From: JAGWAJ01 sp965215155
Lineage (GTDB): Bacteria; Acidobacteriota; Vicinamibacteria; Vicinamibacterales; UBA8438
DNA length: 64,000 nt
NCBI GenBank assembly: GCA_965215155.1
Contig: CBDCCY010000004.1
Coordinates: forward strand, 3,534,001-3,598,000
Reading direction: 5' to 3'
Position numbers and translations under genes: made by a program. Positions 52,358 through 60,735 of the stretch are shown here, one piece after another. How positions within the stretch are numbered: position 1 is the first letter of the stretch; every line of letters starts with the position of its first letter. A model generated the notes under the pieces. The model ran no database searches and was not told the DNA's origin. It saw only the letters and a program-made list of their open reading frames with translations.

Positions 52358-53446
52358 CTAGTGTGCACCGTCAGAAATACGTGAGCAGTAACGCTTCAGG
52401 GATTCCAGGATCTGCTCGGCGGTCTTCGTCCAGACGAAGGGCTTGGGGTCTTCGTTGTAGACCGCCAGGTACTCCTTGATCGCCGCCTCGAGTGCTTGGG
52501 TGCTGCGATGGGTTCCACGCCGGATCTGCTGCCGGGTGATCTCGGCGAACCAACGCTCTACCTGGTTGAGCCACGATGCGCTCGTGGGCGTGAAGTGCAG
52601 GTGATACCGAGGACGCCGTGCCAGCCAGTCGTGGATCATCGCCGTCTTGTGCGTGCCGTAGTTGTCCAGCACCAGGTGGATGTCGAGGTCGGGCGGCACC
52701 GCCTTGTCGATCACGGCGAGGAAGCGCTTGAACTCCACCGAGCGGTGCTTCCGAAAGCACCTGCCGATCACCTCGCCGGTGGCGGTGTTCAGGGCCGCGA
52801 ACAACGAGGTCGTGCCGTGCCGTCGATAGTCGTGTGTCCGCTGCTCCGGTGCTCCCGGACGCATCGGCAACACCGGCTGGGTACGGTTCAACGCCTGGAT
52901 CTGCGACTTCTCATCCACACACAGCACCACCGCTCGCTCCGGCGGATGCAGGTACAGCCCCACGATATCGCGCACTTTCTCGATGAACAACGGGTCTCGC
53001 GACAGCTTGAAGGTCTCGCTGCGATGGGGCTTGAGCGCGAACGCGCGCCACACGCGGCCGACGGTCGAAGCGCTCAGCCCGCAGGCTCGGGCCATCGACT
53101 CCCGGCTCCAATGCGTCGCCCCCCGTGGGGTCGTCTCCAGCGTCCGGACCACGACCCGTTCGACGTCCTCGTCCGACACCCGGCGCGGCGCGCCCGGCCG
53201 TGGTTCGTCCAGCAAGCCGTCGCAGCCGTTGCGCAGGAACCGCCGCCGCCACTTGCCGACCGTGGCCCGCGTCGTGCCCAGAGCCTGCGCCACGACCTGG
53301 TCGCTCCGTCCCGCGGCGCTCTGCAGCACGATGCGTGCCCTCAGGGCCAGAGCCTGCGCGGTATTGCGCCGGCGCAGCCAACCCTCCAGTTCCTCGCGCT
53401 GTGCGTCCGAGACCTCCGGGACCTCTCGTGTGTAATGGTTCGGCAC
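52358..53446 (-). CDS. IS630-family transposase, intact copy
   Basis: A 362-residue DDE transposase identical to that at 6012-7085 up to the last residues, here ILESLKRYCSRISDGAH, the normal family ending. The reading frame runs through the inverted repeat to the very end of the element; the stop TAG (52360-52358) is made of the target-site TA plus one host base. Catalytic residues VDEKSQ, LDNYGTHK and NQVERWFAE are intact, so this copy is probably the active one. Confidence 0.93.
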   Translation of the reverse strand: MPNHYTREVPEVSDAQREELEGWLRRRNTAQALALRARIVLQSAAGRSDQVVAQALGTTRATVGKWRRRFLRNGCDGLLDEPRPGAPRRVSDEDVERVVVRTLETTPRGATHWSRESMARACGLSASTVGRVWRAFALKPHRSETFKLSRDPLFIEKVRDIVGLYLHPPERAVVLCVDEKSQIQALNRTQPVLPMRPGAPEQRTHDYRRHGTTSLFAALNTATGEVIGRCFRKHRSVEFKRFLAVIDKAVPPDLDIHLVLDNYGTHKTAMIHDWLARRPRYHLHFTPTSASWLNQVERWFAEITRQQIRRGTHRSTQALEAAIKEYLAVYNEDPKPFVWTKTAEQILESLKRYCSRISDGAH

Positions 53447-53518
53447 GGCCCTCCTCGCTTCCGGGCCGACCGTACCACGAGCCGATTCTACTGGTCAAGA
53501 ACTTCAGGCGTTGGACAC
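52361..53518 (-). mobile_element. IS630-family insertion sequence, copy 2
   Basis: A 1158-bp element between TA dinucleotides (52359-52360 and 53519-53520) with the same ends as copy 1. It lies between the 3' ends of the epoxide hydrolase and cytochrome genes and disrupts nothing visible. Confidence 0.92.
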
Positions 53519-53542
53519 TAGCGCGCCCTCACGAGCGCGTTG

Positions 53543-53596
53543 GGAGTCTGCGCTGGCACGAACCGCTCCATGGCACGTTCCTGCGGCGCAGACTCC
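53543..53596. terminator. Hairpin at the 3' end of the cytochrome gene
   Basis: GGAGTCTGCGC (53543-53553) and GCGCAGACTCC (53586-53596) pair perfectly over 11 bp with a 32-base loop, abutting the cytochrome stop codon. No T-tract follows, so intrinsic termination is uncertain. Confidence 0.35.
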
Positions 53597-54099
53597 TAGG
53601 GCAATGGCGGGAGCGCCTCGAAGGCGATGGCGCCGAGGCGGGCGGAGCGGCTCGGCAGCTCCGTGCCGCCGGCCGGGAAGGCGTTCTCCCGCAGCATGTA
53701 GGCGAGGACGTCCACCTTCTGGGCGCGGGTGAGGGCCCGCGGGCGACCCTCCGGCATCGAGACGCGCAACCGCTCGAAGAGGTCGCCGACCGAGAGACCG
53801 TTCCAGGCCCACCGGAAATCGGCGCCGGCGAGCGGCGGCGCCGTTTCCCCGCCTTCCAGCGACGGGCCGTGGCACTCCCCGCACTCGGCCTCGTACAGCG
53901 GCGCCCCGCGGTCCGCCTGCTCGGCCGTGTAGATGCCGCTCCAGACGGAAAGCGCCGCCTGGGTCGTTCCCGGGGGCGGCGAAACCGCGCCATTGGCGGT
54001 GCCGGGGGCAACCGCTCCGACGACGCGCGACACGGCGGCCACCGCCGCGGGACCGGCGAGAAACGCGGCCAGCACGGCGGCGACGACGGCGCGCGCCAT
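53596..54099 (-). CDS. Exported monohaem cytochrome c
   Basis: ATG 54099 gives 167 residues: signal segment (AVLAAFLAGPAAVAAVS), a linker, then a class I cytochrome c domain with the haem motif YEAECGECHGPSLEG (CGECH) and the probable axial methionine in LRVSMPEGRPRALT. LTRAQKVDVLAYMLRENAFP is the usual C-terminal helix. Likely a periplasmic electron carrier, perhaps accepting from PQQ dehydrogenases such as 33982-35694, although the genes are far apart. It follows a tiny membrane-peptide ORF. Confidence 0.88.
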   Translation of the reverse strand: MARAVVAAVLAAFLAGPAAVAAVSRVVGAVAPGTANGAVSPPPGTTQAALSVWSGIYTAEQADRGAPLYEAECGECHGPSLEGGETAPPLAGADFRWAWNGLSVGDLFERLRVSMPEGRPRALTRAQKVDVLAYMLRENAFPAGGTELPSRSARLGAIAFEALPPLP

Positions 54100-54106
54100 G
54101 GCGAGG

Positions 54107-54193
54107 CTACTTCGAGCGCAGGGCGAGCGTGAGCAGGACGTGGGCGCCGAAGGCGAGCACGGCGGTGATGATGATGGCGAGCAGGGGATTCAC
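54107..54193 (-). CDS. Candidate 28-residue single-helix membrane peptide
   Basis: GTG 54193, with GGAGG five bases upstream, encodes VNPLLAIIITAVLAFGAHVL and LTLALRSK, then TAG. The whole peptide is one hydrophobic helix with a positively charged C terminus. It ends 7 bp before the cytochrome start, so translation would be coupled. No other reading of this gap makes sense, but such a short ORF needs experimental or comparative support. Confidence 0.45.
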   Translation of the reverse strand: MNPLLAIIITAVLAFGAHVLLTLALRSK

Positions 54194-54357
54194 GTCGGCC
54201 TCCGTTCAGTTGCGAACGGCGGCCATTGTAGCAGGAGCGCACGCCGCCCGCGGGGCGACTCGCAAGGCCGCTCCGGCGTGGCCGGCCGGAGACCGGCCGT
54301 AACGGGGCGGCTCGCCGCTTCGCCCGCAGTGGGTACCCCGTAGACTGGAGTCGAACC

Positions 54358-57027
54358 ATGAACGCTGACGCCGCCGCCGTGAGTGGGGGCACGAGGCCGG
54401 CAGGAGTCGTCCTGCGGCGAGTTGCGATCGGGCTCTTCTTCCTGTCCGGCGCGGCCGGGCTCGTCTACGAGGTCGTCTGGCTGCGTTTGCTCGTGCTCGT
54501 CTTCGGCTCCGCGCACTTCGCCGTCACCGCCGTCCTGACGGCGTTCATGGCCGGCATCGGGCTCGGAGCACTGGTCGTCGGTCGCTGGGCGGATCGCTCC
54601 GCCCGGCATCCGCTGGCCGTCTACGGACTGATGGAGATCGGGATCGGCCTGAGCGCGCTGGCCGTGCCGGTGCTCATCGGCGGCATCCGCCCCATCGTCT
54701 CATCCCTGCCGGTCGCGGTGGGCGGCACGTTCTACGCCGGCAGCCTCGTCCGGCTCCTCCTGTCGCTGGCGGTCCTGATTGTGCCCACCGTGCTCCTCGG
54801 CGGGACCCTGCCGATACTGAGCCGGCTGGTTCGCGGAGCCGAACGCAGCGGCGAAGGCGGCGGCGCACCGGGCGTCGCGACCCTCTACGCCGTCAACGTC
54901 GCCGGTGCAGTGGCGGGGGTCGTGGCGACCGGGTTCGTCCTGCTGCCGCTCGCCGGCGCCGCGCTGACGGGGGTGGTCGCCGCGGTCGTCAACGTCGCGC
55001 TCGGCGTGGCGGCGCTGGCGGCGTCCCGGGCCTGGCCGCTCGAGGCGCCGGTCGTCGAGCCGATCCCTCCGCGCGTTCCCGATCCCGGCGCGTTCCCGCG
55101 GCTTATCGTCGGTGCCGCGGGGGTGATCGCGATGACCTACGAGGTTGCCTGGACCCGCCTGCTGGGCCTCGTGCTGGGGTCGTCCATCTACGGGTTCACC
55201 GTCATGCTGGCGACCTTCCTCGCGGGTCTGGCCGCCGGCGCCGCCCTCGGGGCGCGGTGGGCGGCGGCGAGCGCGGAGCCGCGGACCGTTCTACGCCGCC
55301 TGGGCAACGCGATTGGCGGTGGGGCGCTGGCGGGGTACGCCACATTGCACCTGCTTCCGGCCCTGCCGGCGGCATACGCAGCCGCCTTCCACCAGTTGGG
55401 GCTCGCGGGCGGAGACGGCGGGCTCGTCGGGCGCGCCGTTCGCCTCGCGGGACTCGAGTTCGCAGTCGCCGGGGCCGTCATGCTGCCCGCGGCCATCTGC
55501 ACGGGGATGGTGTTTCCTCTGGCCCTCGGGGTCGCGGTCCGCGACCCCCGGCGCATCGGCTGGTCGGTCGGCGTTCTCTCTGCCGCCAGCACGGCGGGCA
55601 TGATCACCGGAGCGGTTCTCGCGGGCGTCGTGCTGCTGCCGGCCGCCGGCCTGCAGGGCAGCCTGCTCGTCGCCGTCGGCGCCGGGCTGATCCTGGGCGC
55701 CGTCCTGCGCAGCCGCGGCACCCGCCCGGCGCGGGGGCGCCGTTTGCTCGTGCTGGTCGGCACGGCGGTGCTCGTAACGGTACTGGTCGCGGCTCGTCCG
55801 CCCTGGGAGCCATTGGTCATGAACAGCGGGGTCTTCCAGTACGCCCCGGAGCTGGGAGCCGTGGCCCGGACGCGCGACGGCTTTCGGGCGGCGCAGCGCG
55901 ACGACACAGAGGTGCTCTTCTACGAAGAGGGACTGACGGCGAACGTGCTCGTCGCGCGCCAGCGGTCGACCGACAACGTCTGGCTGTCGATCGACGGCAA
56001 GATCGACGCCTCGTCGCGCTCCGACCTCGCCACGCAGCTTCTGCTGGGACACCTGCCGATGGTCTGGCGGAGCGCCCGCCCGAACGAGGCGCCGAGTGCG
56101 GCGGTCATCGGCTACGCCAGCGGCATCACGACCGGCGCCGTCACGCGCCACGCGCCGGCGCGGGTCGCGGCGGTCGAGATCGAGCCGGCCGTGATCCGGG
56201 CGTCCGCTCTCTTCGACGACGTCAACCACGCGCCGCTCGATGACCCCACGGTCCGCCTCGTGGAGACCGATGGCCGCACCTTCCTGGCCGCGGACGGCGA
56301 GCGCTACCACGTCATCGTGTCCGAGCCCTCCAATCCGTGGATGACGATCGCCGCCAACCTGTTCACGCGGGAGTTCTTCGAAGCGGGCCGGGCCCGCCTC
56401 GCGCCTGGCGGCGTGTTCAGCCAGTGGATTCAGCTCTACGGCCTGCAGCCCGAGGACCTGCGGTCGCTCGTCGGCACCTTCGCGGCCGCGTTCCCTCGCG
56501 TCGCCGTGTTCTGGGGGATCCCGGGGCGCGACCTCATCCTGCTCGGCTCGGACGCTGCGCTCGATGTGGACCTCGAACGGCTCGAGGCAGCGCTCTCACG
56601 CGCGCCCGTGGCGGCGGATCTGGCGCGCATCGACGTCCGAGGGGTCGAGGACCTGCTGGCGTTCTACCTGAGCGACGACGCCGGGGCGCGGGCGTTCGCG
56701 GCCGGGGCGCCGCTGAACACGGACGACAACGGGCGCATCGAGTTTCGGGCCCCGCTCAGCCTGCACGCCGACACGCGATCCGCGAACGTCGCCGCTCTCG
56801 CGCCGTTCGCCGTCGACCCGCTGGCCGGCGCGGCGAGCCTCGAGCGCGACGCGGAGCGGCGGGCCGAACGCTACGTCGCGCTGGGCCGTGCCTTCTACCG
56901 GCGGGAGATGTACGGGCGGGCGGTGGCGGCCCTGCGCGAGGCGGAGGCGATCCGGCCGACGGAGACCGGCGCGCTGCGCCTCGAGAGCTACGAGCGGGTG
57001 CTGCGGGAAGCGGGCGCGCTGCGGTAG
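54358..57027 (+). CDS. Fused membrane/spermidine-synthase-like protein
   Basis: ATG 54358 gives 889 residues. Residues 20-480 contain 12-14 membrane helices (FFLSGAAGLVYEVVWLRLLV, and a second copy AAGVIAMTYEVAWTRLLGLV, showing an internal duplication). From about 500 a Rossmann methyltransferase-like domain of the spermidine synthase type appears: VLFYEEGLTANVLVAR, AAVIGYASGITTGAVTRHAP, VAAVEIEPAVIRAS, DGERYHVIVSEPSNPWMTIA. A short TPR-like tail follows (YVALGRAFYRREMYGRAVAA). The usual gatekeeper Asp pair is replaced by SEPSNPW, common in these membrane fusions, whose substrate is unknown. Monocistronic by layout. Confidence 0.87.
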   Translation: MNADAAAVSGGTRPAGVVLRRVAIGLFFLSGAAGLVYEVVWLRLLVLVFGSAHFAVTAVLTAFMAGIGLGALVVGRWADRSARHPLAVYGLMEIGIGLSALAVPVLIGGIRPIVSSLPVAVGGTFYAGSLVRLLLSLAVLIVPTVLLGGTLPILSRLVRGAERSGEGGGAPGVATLYAVNVAGAVAGVVATGFVLLPLAGAALTGVVAAVVNVALGVAALAASRAWPLEAPVVEPIPPRVPDPGAFPRLIVGAAGVIAMTYEVAWTRLLGLVLGSSIYGFTVMLATFLAGLAAGAALGARWAAASAEPRTVLRRLGNAIGGGALAGYATLHLLPALPAAYAAAFHQLGLAGGDGGLVGRAVRLAGLEFAVAGAVMLPAAICTGMVFPLALGVAVRDPRRIGWSVGVLSAASTAGMITGAVLAGVVLLPAAGLQGSLLVAVGAGLILGAVLRSRGTRPARGRRLLVLVGTAVLVTVLVAARPPWEPLVMNSGVFQYAPELGAVARTRDGFRAAQRDDTEVLFYEEGLTANVLVARQRSTDNVWLSIDGKIDASSRSDLATQLLLGHLPMVWRSARPNEAPSAAVIGYASGITTGAVTRHAPARVAAVEIEPAVIRASALFDDVNHAPLDDPTVRLVETDGRTFLAADGERYHVIVSEPSNPWMTIAANLFTREFFEAGRARLAPGGVFSQWIQLYGLQPEDLRSLVGTFAAAFPRVAVFWGIPGRDLILLGSDAALDVDLERLEAALSRAPVAADLARIDVRGVEDLLAFYLSDDAGARAFAAGAPLNTDDNGRIEFRAPLSLHADTRSANVAALAPFAVDPLAGAASLERDAERRAERYVALGRAFYRREMYGRAVAALREAEAIRPTETGALRLESYERVLREAGALR

Positions 57028-57152
57028 CCTGGCCCCGACGCGCGTCGGAAGCCGGCGCAGGGCGCGTGACCCCGCGGCGCCCGTTCTGCGGTGCTCCGTG
57101 GCGCAGATTCCGGGTCGGGACCGCCCGGGCACGTCGGGGCGGCCCGGCGCGG

Positions 57153-57626
57153 TCAGGCCGGGCGGTCGGTGACCTCGAAGAGCGACTCGACCTCGACGGG
57201 CACGCCGCCGGGCAGCGAGCCGGCGCCGTAGGCGACACGGGCGTGCCGTCCCGCGTCGCCGAACACCTCGACCATCAGGTCGGAGAACCCGTTGACGACG
57301 GCGGGCTGCTCGGTGAAGTCGGCGACGGCGTTGACGAGCCCGAGGACCCGCACGACCCGCTTCACGCGGCTGAGGTCGCCGAGCTCGTCCCTGACCACCG
57401 CGAGCGCCTGGAGCGCGCACGAGCGGGCGGCGCGGTAGGCGGCGTCGACGTCCATCGTGTCTCCGACCTTGCCTGCGAGCAGCCGCCCGTCCGCGTCGCG
57501 CGGTACCTGTCCCGCCAGGAACAGCAGGTTGCCGCTGCGCACGGCGGGGACGTAGTTGGCGACGGGCCGGGAGACCGGCGGGAGCTCGAGCCCGAGCGCG
57601 ATCAGGCGTTTCTCTACTGCCGACGT
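57153..57626 (-). CDS. ridA: RidA/YjgF-family protein with probable ACG start
   Basis: Homology begins SAVEKRLIALGLELPPVSRP and runs VANYVPAVRSGNLLFLAGQV, GDTMDVDAAYRAARSCALQA, LGLVNAVADFTEQPAVVNGF and ARVAYGAGSLPGGVPVEVES. Relatives of this subgroup are about 155 residues. Here the codon where ATG would be is ACG (57626-57624), six bases after AGGAGGAG. The only in-frame ATG, 57686, overlaps the PIN gene and adds 20 unrelated residues without a ribosome site. Role: hydrolysis of reactive enamine/imine intermediates. Alternative: translation from 57686. Confidence 0.8.
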   Translation of the reverse strand, partial: TSAVEKRLIALGLELPPVSRPVANYVPAVRSGNLLFLAGQVPRDADGRLLAGKVGDTMDVDAAYRAARSCALQALAVVRDELGDLSRVKRVVRVLGLVNAVADFTEQPAVVNGFSDLMVEVFGDAGRHARVAYGAGSLPGGVPVEVESLFEVTDRPA

Positions 57627-57669
57627 GAGAGTCTCCTCCTGGATGCAGCGGGCGTGCCGTGCCGGGCGC

Positions 57670-58098
57670 TCACCCCGGGATCGCATCCCGGAACGGATTC
57701 ACGACGCGCACGGAACCGTAGGTCTGCCCGTGGTTCAGATCTTCAGTGAACAGCATGGGCGCGCCGAGCGCCTCCGCCGCGGCGATGATCGCGCTGTCCC
57801 AGTAGCTGATGCGGTGGCGCTGGCTCATTTCGGCGCCGAGCTTGACGAGGCTTGCGTCAAGGGCCTGGCACGGAAACGCCTCCCACTGCTCAAGCCAGTC
57901 GACGGCCTCGACCGGGGTGAGGGGCACTTCGACCTTGCGCACGACGGTGACGTAGAACTCCTGAAGCACCTGTGCCGAAAGCCCGAAATCAAGGTCCTCG
58001 ATCAACGCGAGGGCTCGGGAATGCTTCGTCTCCTCCCGCCCCCGGCCCGCCGCCGCGTAGACCAGGACATTGGTATCGAGGAACGCCTCAACGCTCAT
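57670..58098 (-). CDS. PIN-domain ribonuclease (VapC-like toxin)
   Basis: ATG 58098 gives 142 residues with the acidic PIN sites: EAFLDTNVLVYAAAG (D), LSAQVLQEFYVTVV (E), ISYWDSAIIAAAEALGAPML (D) and FTEDLNHGQTYGSVRVVNPF (D). It overlaps the upstream ribbon-helix-helix antitoxin gene by 11 bp, the usual VapBC order. Toxin role: endoribonuclease against tRNA or other RNA, repressed by its partner. Confidence 0.88.
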   Translation of the reverse strand: MSVEAFLDTNVLVYAAAGRGREETKHSRALALIEDLDFGLSAQVLQEFYVTVVRKVEVPLTPVEAVDWLEQWEAFPCQALDASLVKLGAEMSQRHRISYWDSAIIAAAEALGAPMLFTEDLNHGQTYGSVRVVNPFRDAIPG

Positions 58099-58324
58099 GC
58101 AGGTCCTCGCGGGTCCAGGAGCGCGAGCCGATGCGGGCGGCCGACTGCTCGCTCAGCTCGCGAATGCGCTGGCGCGCCCCCCGGGCTCGGTCTTCACGTT
58201 TCGCGAGATTGGCCAGGTACTCGCGCACGAGCGCGTTGACCGACGATCCACGCTCCGCCGCGTATAGCCGGACGGTGCGAATGACGGCTTCGTCGACGCT
58301 CAGGGTGATGTTCTTCACGCACAC
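58088..58324 (-). CDS. Ribbon-helix-helix antitoxin (VapB-like)
   Basis: GTG 58324 (or GTG 58318, giving a VKNITLS start) encodes 78 residues. ITLSVDEAVIRTVRLYAAER and GSSVNALVREYLANLA form a ribbon-helix-helix DNA-binding domain, then a charged C-terminal tail that would occupy the toxin's active site. A TATACT lies just upstream of the GTG with no ribosome site, suggesting leaderless or autoregulated expression. Confidence 0.8.
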   Translation of the reverse strand: MCVKNITLSVDEAVIRTVRLYAAERGSSVNALVREYLANLAKREDRARGARQRIRELSEQSAARIGSRSWTREDLHER

Positions 58325-58352
58325 AGTATATGTGGGGCCGTGGTTCCGCCCG

Positions 58353-59132
58353 TCACTCCCAGCGGAACACGCGCGAGGTCACGGCGGTGGCCACGCCGAA
58401 GACGACGCCGAGCGCGGCGACGTCTCCCGCGTGAGCCCACCACGTCCCGCCCGTCCAGATGCCGCGCAGCAGCGACACGGCGTAGGTCAGCGGCAGCAGG
58501 CGCGCGAGCGATTCCAGCGCCGGGGGGAGCGCGTCGATCGGCGCGAAGAGCCCGGAGAGCGGGATCATCGGGTAGAGGATCAGCGCCCCGAGCGGCTGGG
58601 CGAAGCGCGCCGTCGGGACGACGCTGGCGATGACGAAGCCGATGGAGAGCAGGCTCCACGTCGCGAGGACGAGCGCGAGGGTGAAGGAGACGAGCGGCGC
58701 ATCGACGCCGACCGGGAAGAATCGGCGGCCGGCCAGCACCAGCAACGCCAACGTCGCCGCGGTGAAGGCGAGCTTGACCAGCACGTGCGCGACCAGGATC
58801 GTCGGCGGCCGGATGGGCGTCGCTCGCAGGCGCCGGAGGATCCCTCCTTCGCGGTAGATGGCGATGATGGTGACCAGCGAGAGCACCGCGCTGAGGGTGA
58901 TCAGGATGGCGGCGAAGAGGGGCAGGTCCGTCCGCAGGAAATCCGTGTTCCCCGGCGCGCCGCCACCCTGCACCGCGTCCGGCGCGTCGACACCGCCTGC
59001 CGCGATCCGCCCCACGACGACGAAGAGCAGCACCGGGACCGCCACGGACCCGATGACGCCGAGCGGCTCGCGCACGAAGATCTTCGTCTCGAGCCAGGTG
59101 AGGTGCGCCAGGTGCCGGAGCAGGGTCGGCAT
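58353..59132 (-). CDS. ABC-2 type transporter permease
   Basis: ATG 59132 gives 259 residues with six membrane helices: IFVREPLGVIGSVAVPVLLF, LPLFAAILITLSAVLSLVTI, IRPPTILVAHVLVKLAFTAA, LVLATWSLLSIGFVIASVVP, FAQPLGALILYPMIPLSGLF and a last one near LTYAVSLLRGIWTGG. REGGILRRLRATPI is the conserved coupling segment. With the upstream ATPase, 9 bp away, it forms an ABC-2 exporter for a drug, lipid or polysaccharide; substrate unknown. Confidence 0.9.
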   Translation of the reverse strand: MPTLLRHLAHLTWLETKIFVREPLGVIGSVAVPVLLFVVVGRIAAGGVDAPDAVQGGGAPGNTDFLRTDLPLFAAILITLSAVLSLVTIIAIYREGGILRRLRATPIRPPTILVAHVLVKLAFTAATLALLVLAGRRFFPVGVDAPLVSFTLALVLATWSLLSIGFVIASVVPTARFAQPLGALILYPMIPLSGLFAPIDALPPALESLARLLPLTYAVSLLRGIWTGGTWWAHAGDVAALGVVFGVATAVTSRVFRWE

Positions 59133-59141
59133 TGCGGTGCC

Positions 59142-60062
59142 CTACGCCCGGATCGAGCGCCCCGTCAGGGTCAGGAAGACGTCCTCCAGGTTGGGAAGCT
59201 CGGAACGGAACTCCGACACGGGCATTCCGTGCTCCGAGATGGCGCGGATGACGTCGGTGACGAGGGTATCGCCGCGGCCGGCGATCTCGTGCCGCTGGCC
59301 GTCGCTGCGGACGGAGGTCGCAGTCGGAAGCGCCCGGAAGGAGTCCGCGGCGCCCCCGAAGCCGGTGGCAACGACGACCGTGCGCTGCGGACAGTGCCGT
59401 TCGACGAGCGCCGCCGGCGTGTCGATGTCGACGATGCGGGCGCGATCGAGGATGGCCACACGGTCGCACAGGCGCTCGGCTTCCTCCATCAGGTGCGTGG
59501 TCAGGACGACGGTCTTGCCGCGCTCGCGGATGCCCCGCACAAGGTCCCAGATGGCGCGCCGGGCCTGCGGATCCAGCCCGGTCGTCAGCTCGTCCAGGAA
59601 GACGACCTGCGGATCGTTCACCAGCGCGAGGGCGATGAACAGACGCTGCTTCTGGCCGCCCGAGAGCGTCATGAACCACGCGTTGCGCTTCTCGTCGAGC
59701 CCGAGCTGCCGGAGCAGCGCGTCGCCGTCGGCGGGGGCCGGATACAGCGAGCGCCAGAAGGCGACCGCCTCCCACACCTTGATCCGCTTCTGGAGCTGTG
59801 CTTCCTGCAGTTGCACCCCGATGCGGAGCTGCAGCGCGCGCCGGTCGCGGATCGGGTCGAGGCCGAGGACCGCGATCCGCCCGGCATCGGGCGCCCGCAG
59901 CCCCTCGACGCACTCCAGCGTCGTCGTCTTGCCGGCGCCGTTCGGCCCGATGAGGCCGAAGATCTCGCCCCGTTGGACTGTGAAGGAGACGTCGGCGACG
60001 GCAACCGTCCGGCGGTACGCCTTGCGGATGCCGTCGACCTCGATGACGTTGTCGGGATGCAC
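59142..60062 (-). CDS. ABC transporter ATP-binding protein
   Basis: GTG 60062 (VHPDNVIEVDGIRKAYRRTV) gives 306 residues; the frame is open to 60329 but lacks homology there. Motifs: Walker A GLIGPNGAGKTTTLECVEGL, signature MTLSGGQKQRLFIALAL, Walker B PQVVFLDELTTGLDPQARRA and H-loop VVLTTHLMEEAERL. The C-terminal regulatory region ends LPNLEDVFLTLTGRSIRA, the DrrA/CcmA-like tail. Partner of the permease downstream. Confidence 0.92.
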   Translation of the reverse strand: MHPDNVIEVDGIRKAYRRTVAVADVSFTVQRGEIFGLIGPNGAGKTTTLECVEGLRAPDAGRIAVLGLDPIRDRRALQLRIGVQLQEAQLQKRIKVWEAVAFWRSLYPAPADGDALLRQLGLDEKRNAWFMTLSGGQKQRLFIALALVNDPQVVFLDELTTGLDPQARRAIWDLVRGIRERGKTVVLTTHLMEEAERLCDRVAILDRARIVDIDTPAALVERHCPQRTVVVATGFGGAADSFRALPTATSVRSDGQRHEIAGRGDTLVTDVIRAISEHGMPVSEFRSELPNLEDVFLTLTGRSIRA

Positions 60063-60149
60063 GTGGATGCCAGACCGAGCGAAGCCTACGCTGCGTCGGC
60101 GGCGCGTGTCCACGGGTGCGACCACGTAGAATGGACGCGAGGATCGTCG

Positions 60150-60719
60150 ATGACACTGCGTGCTCCGAGACCGCTGGTCACCGCTGCCGAGTTGCCGGAT
60201 CTCTCGGCGCGTCTCTCCGTCCTGGGCAAGCGCACGGAGCTCGTGGGAGGAGACCTGATCGTGATGGCGCCGGCGGGAGGACGACACGGACAGGTCGCGT
60301 ACAAGGCGGGGCTCGTGATCGGCAACCACGTTCTGGGACGGGGCCTGGGCCGGATGTTCGCGGCGGAGACCGGCTTCCTACTGCGGCGGGATCCGGACAC
60401 CGTGCGGGCGCCCGATGCTGCGTTCGTGTCCGGCGAGCGGATGGGGACCGACGAGACACCGGCCGGGTTCCTGCAGGTCGCGCCCGACTTCGCCCTGGAA
60501 GTCGTGTCGCCGCGCGATTCGCAGGCCGCGATTCGAGACAAGGTGGCGGACTGGCTGGCGGCCGGCACGCGGCTCGTCTGGGTCTTGTACCCGGACACGA
60601 AGTCGGTGGAGGTGCACCGGCAGGGCCAACCACCCGTGGCGTTCCAGGAAGCGGACAGTCTGGACGGCGCTCCCGTCTTCGCGGATTTCTCCGTCCGTGT
60701 CCGGGACCTCTTCACGTAG
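60150..60719 (+). CDS. Uma2-family PD-(D/E)XK nuclease-like protein
   Basis: ATG 60150 gives 189 residues: RTELVGGDLIVMAPAGGRHG, GRMFAAETGFLLRRDPDTVR, APDAAFVSGERM, DFALEVVSPRDSQAAIRDKV and AGTRLVWVLYPDTKSVEVHR, the Uma2 (DUF820) pattern with PDxxF, E and K positions. Standalone Uma2 genes are numerous in cyanobacteria and acidobacteria and have no firmly known role. Here it stops 16 bp before the AAA ATPase gene, so it may be cotranscribed with the putative defence pair. Confidence 0.88.
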   Translation: MTLRAPRPLVTAAELPDLSARLSVLGKRTELVGGDLIVMAPAGGRHGQVAYKAGLVIGNHVLGRGLGRMFAAETGFLLRRDPDTVRAPDAAFVSGERMGTDETPAGFLQVAPDFALEVVSPRDSQAAIRDKVADWLAAGTRLVWVLYPDTKSVEVHRQGQPPVAFQEADSLDGAPVFADFSVRVRDLFT

Positions 60720-60735
60720 GGCGGCGGAGCCCAGG

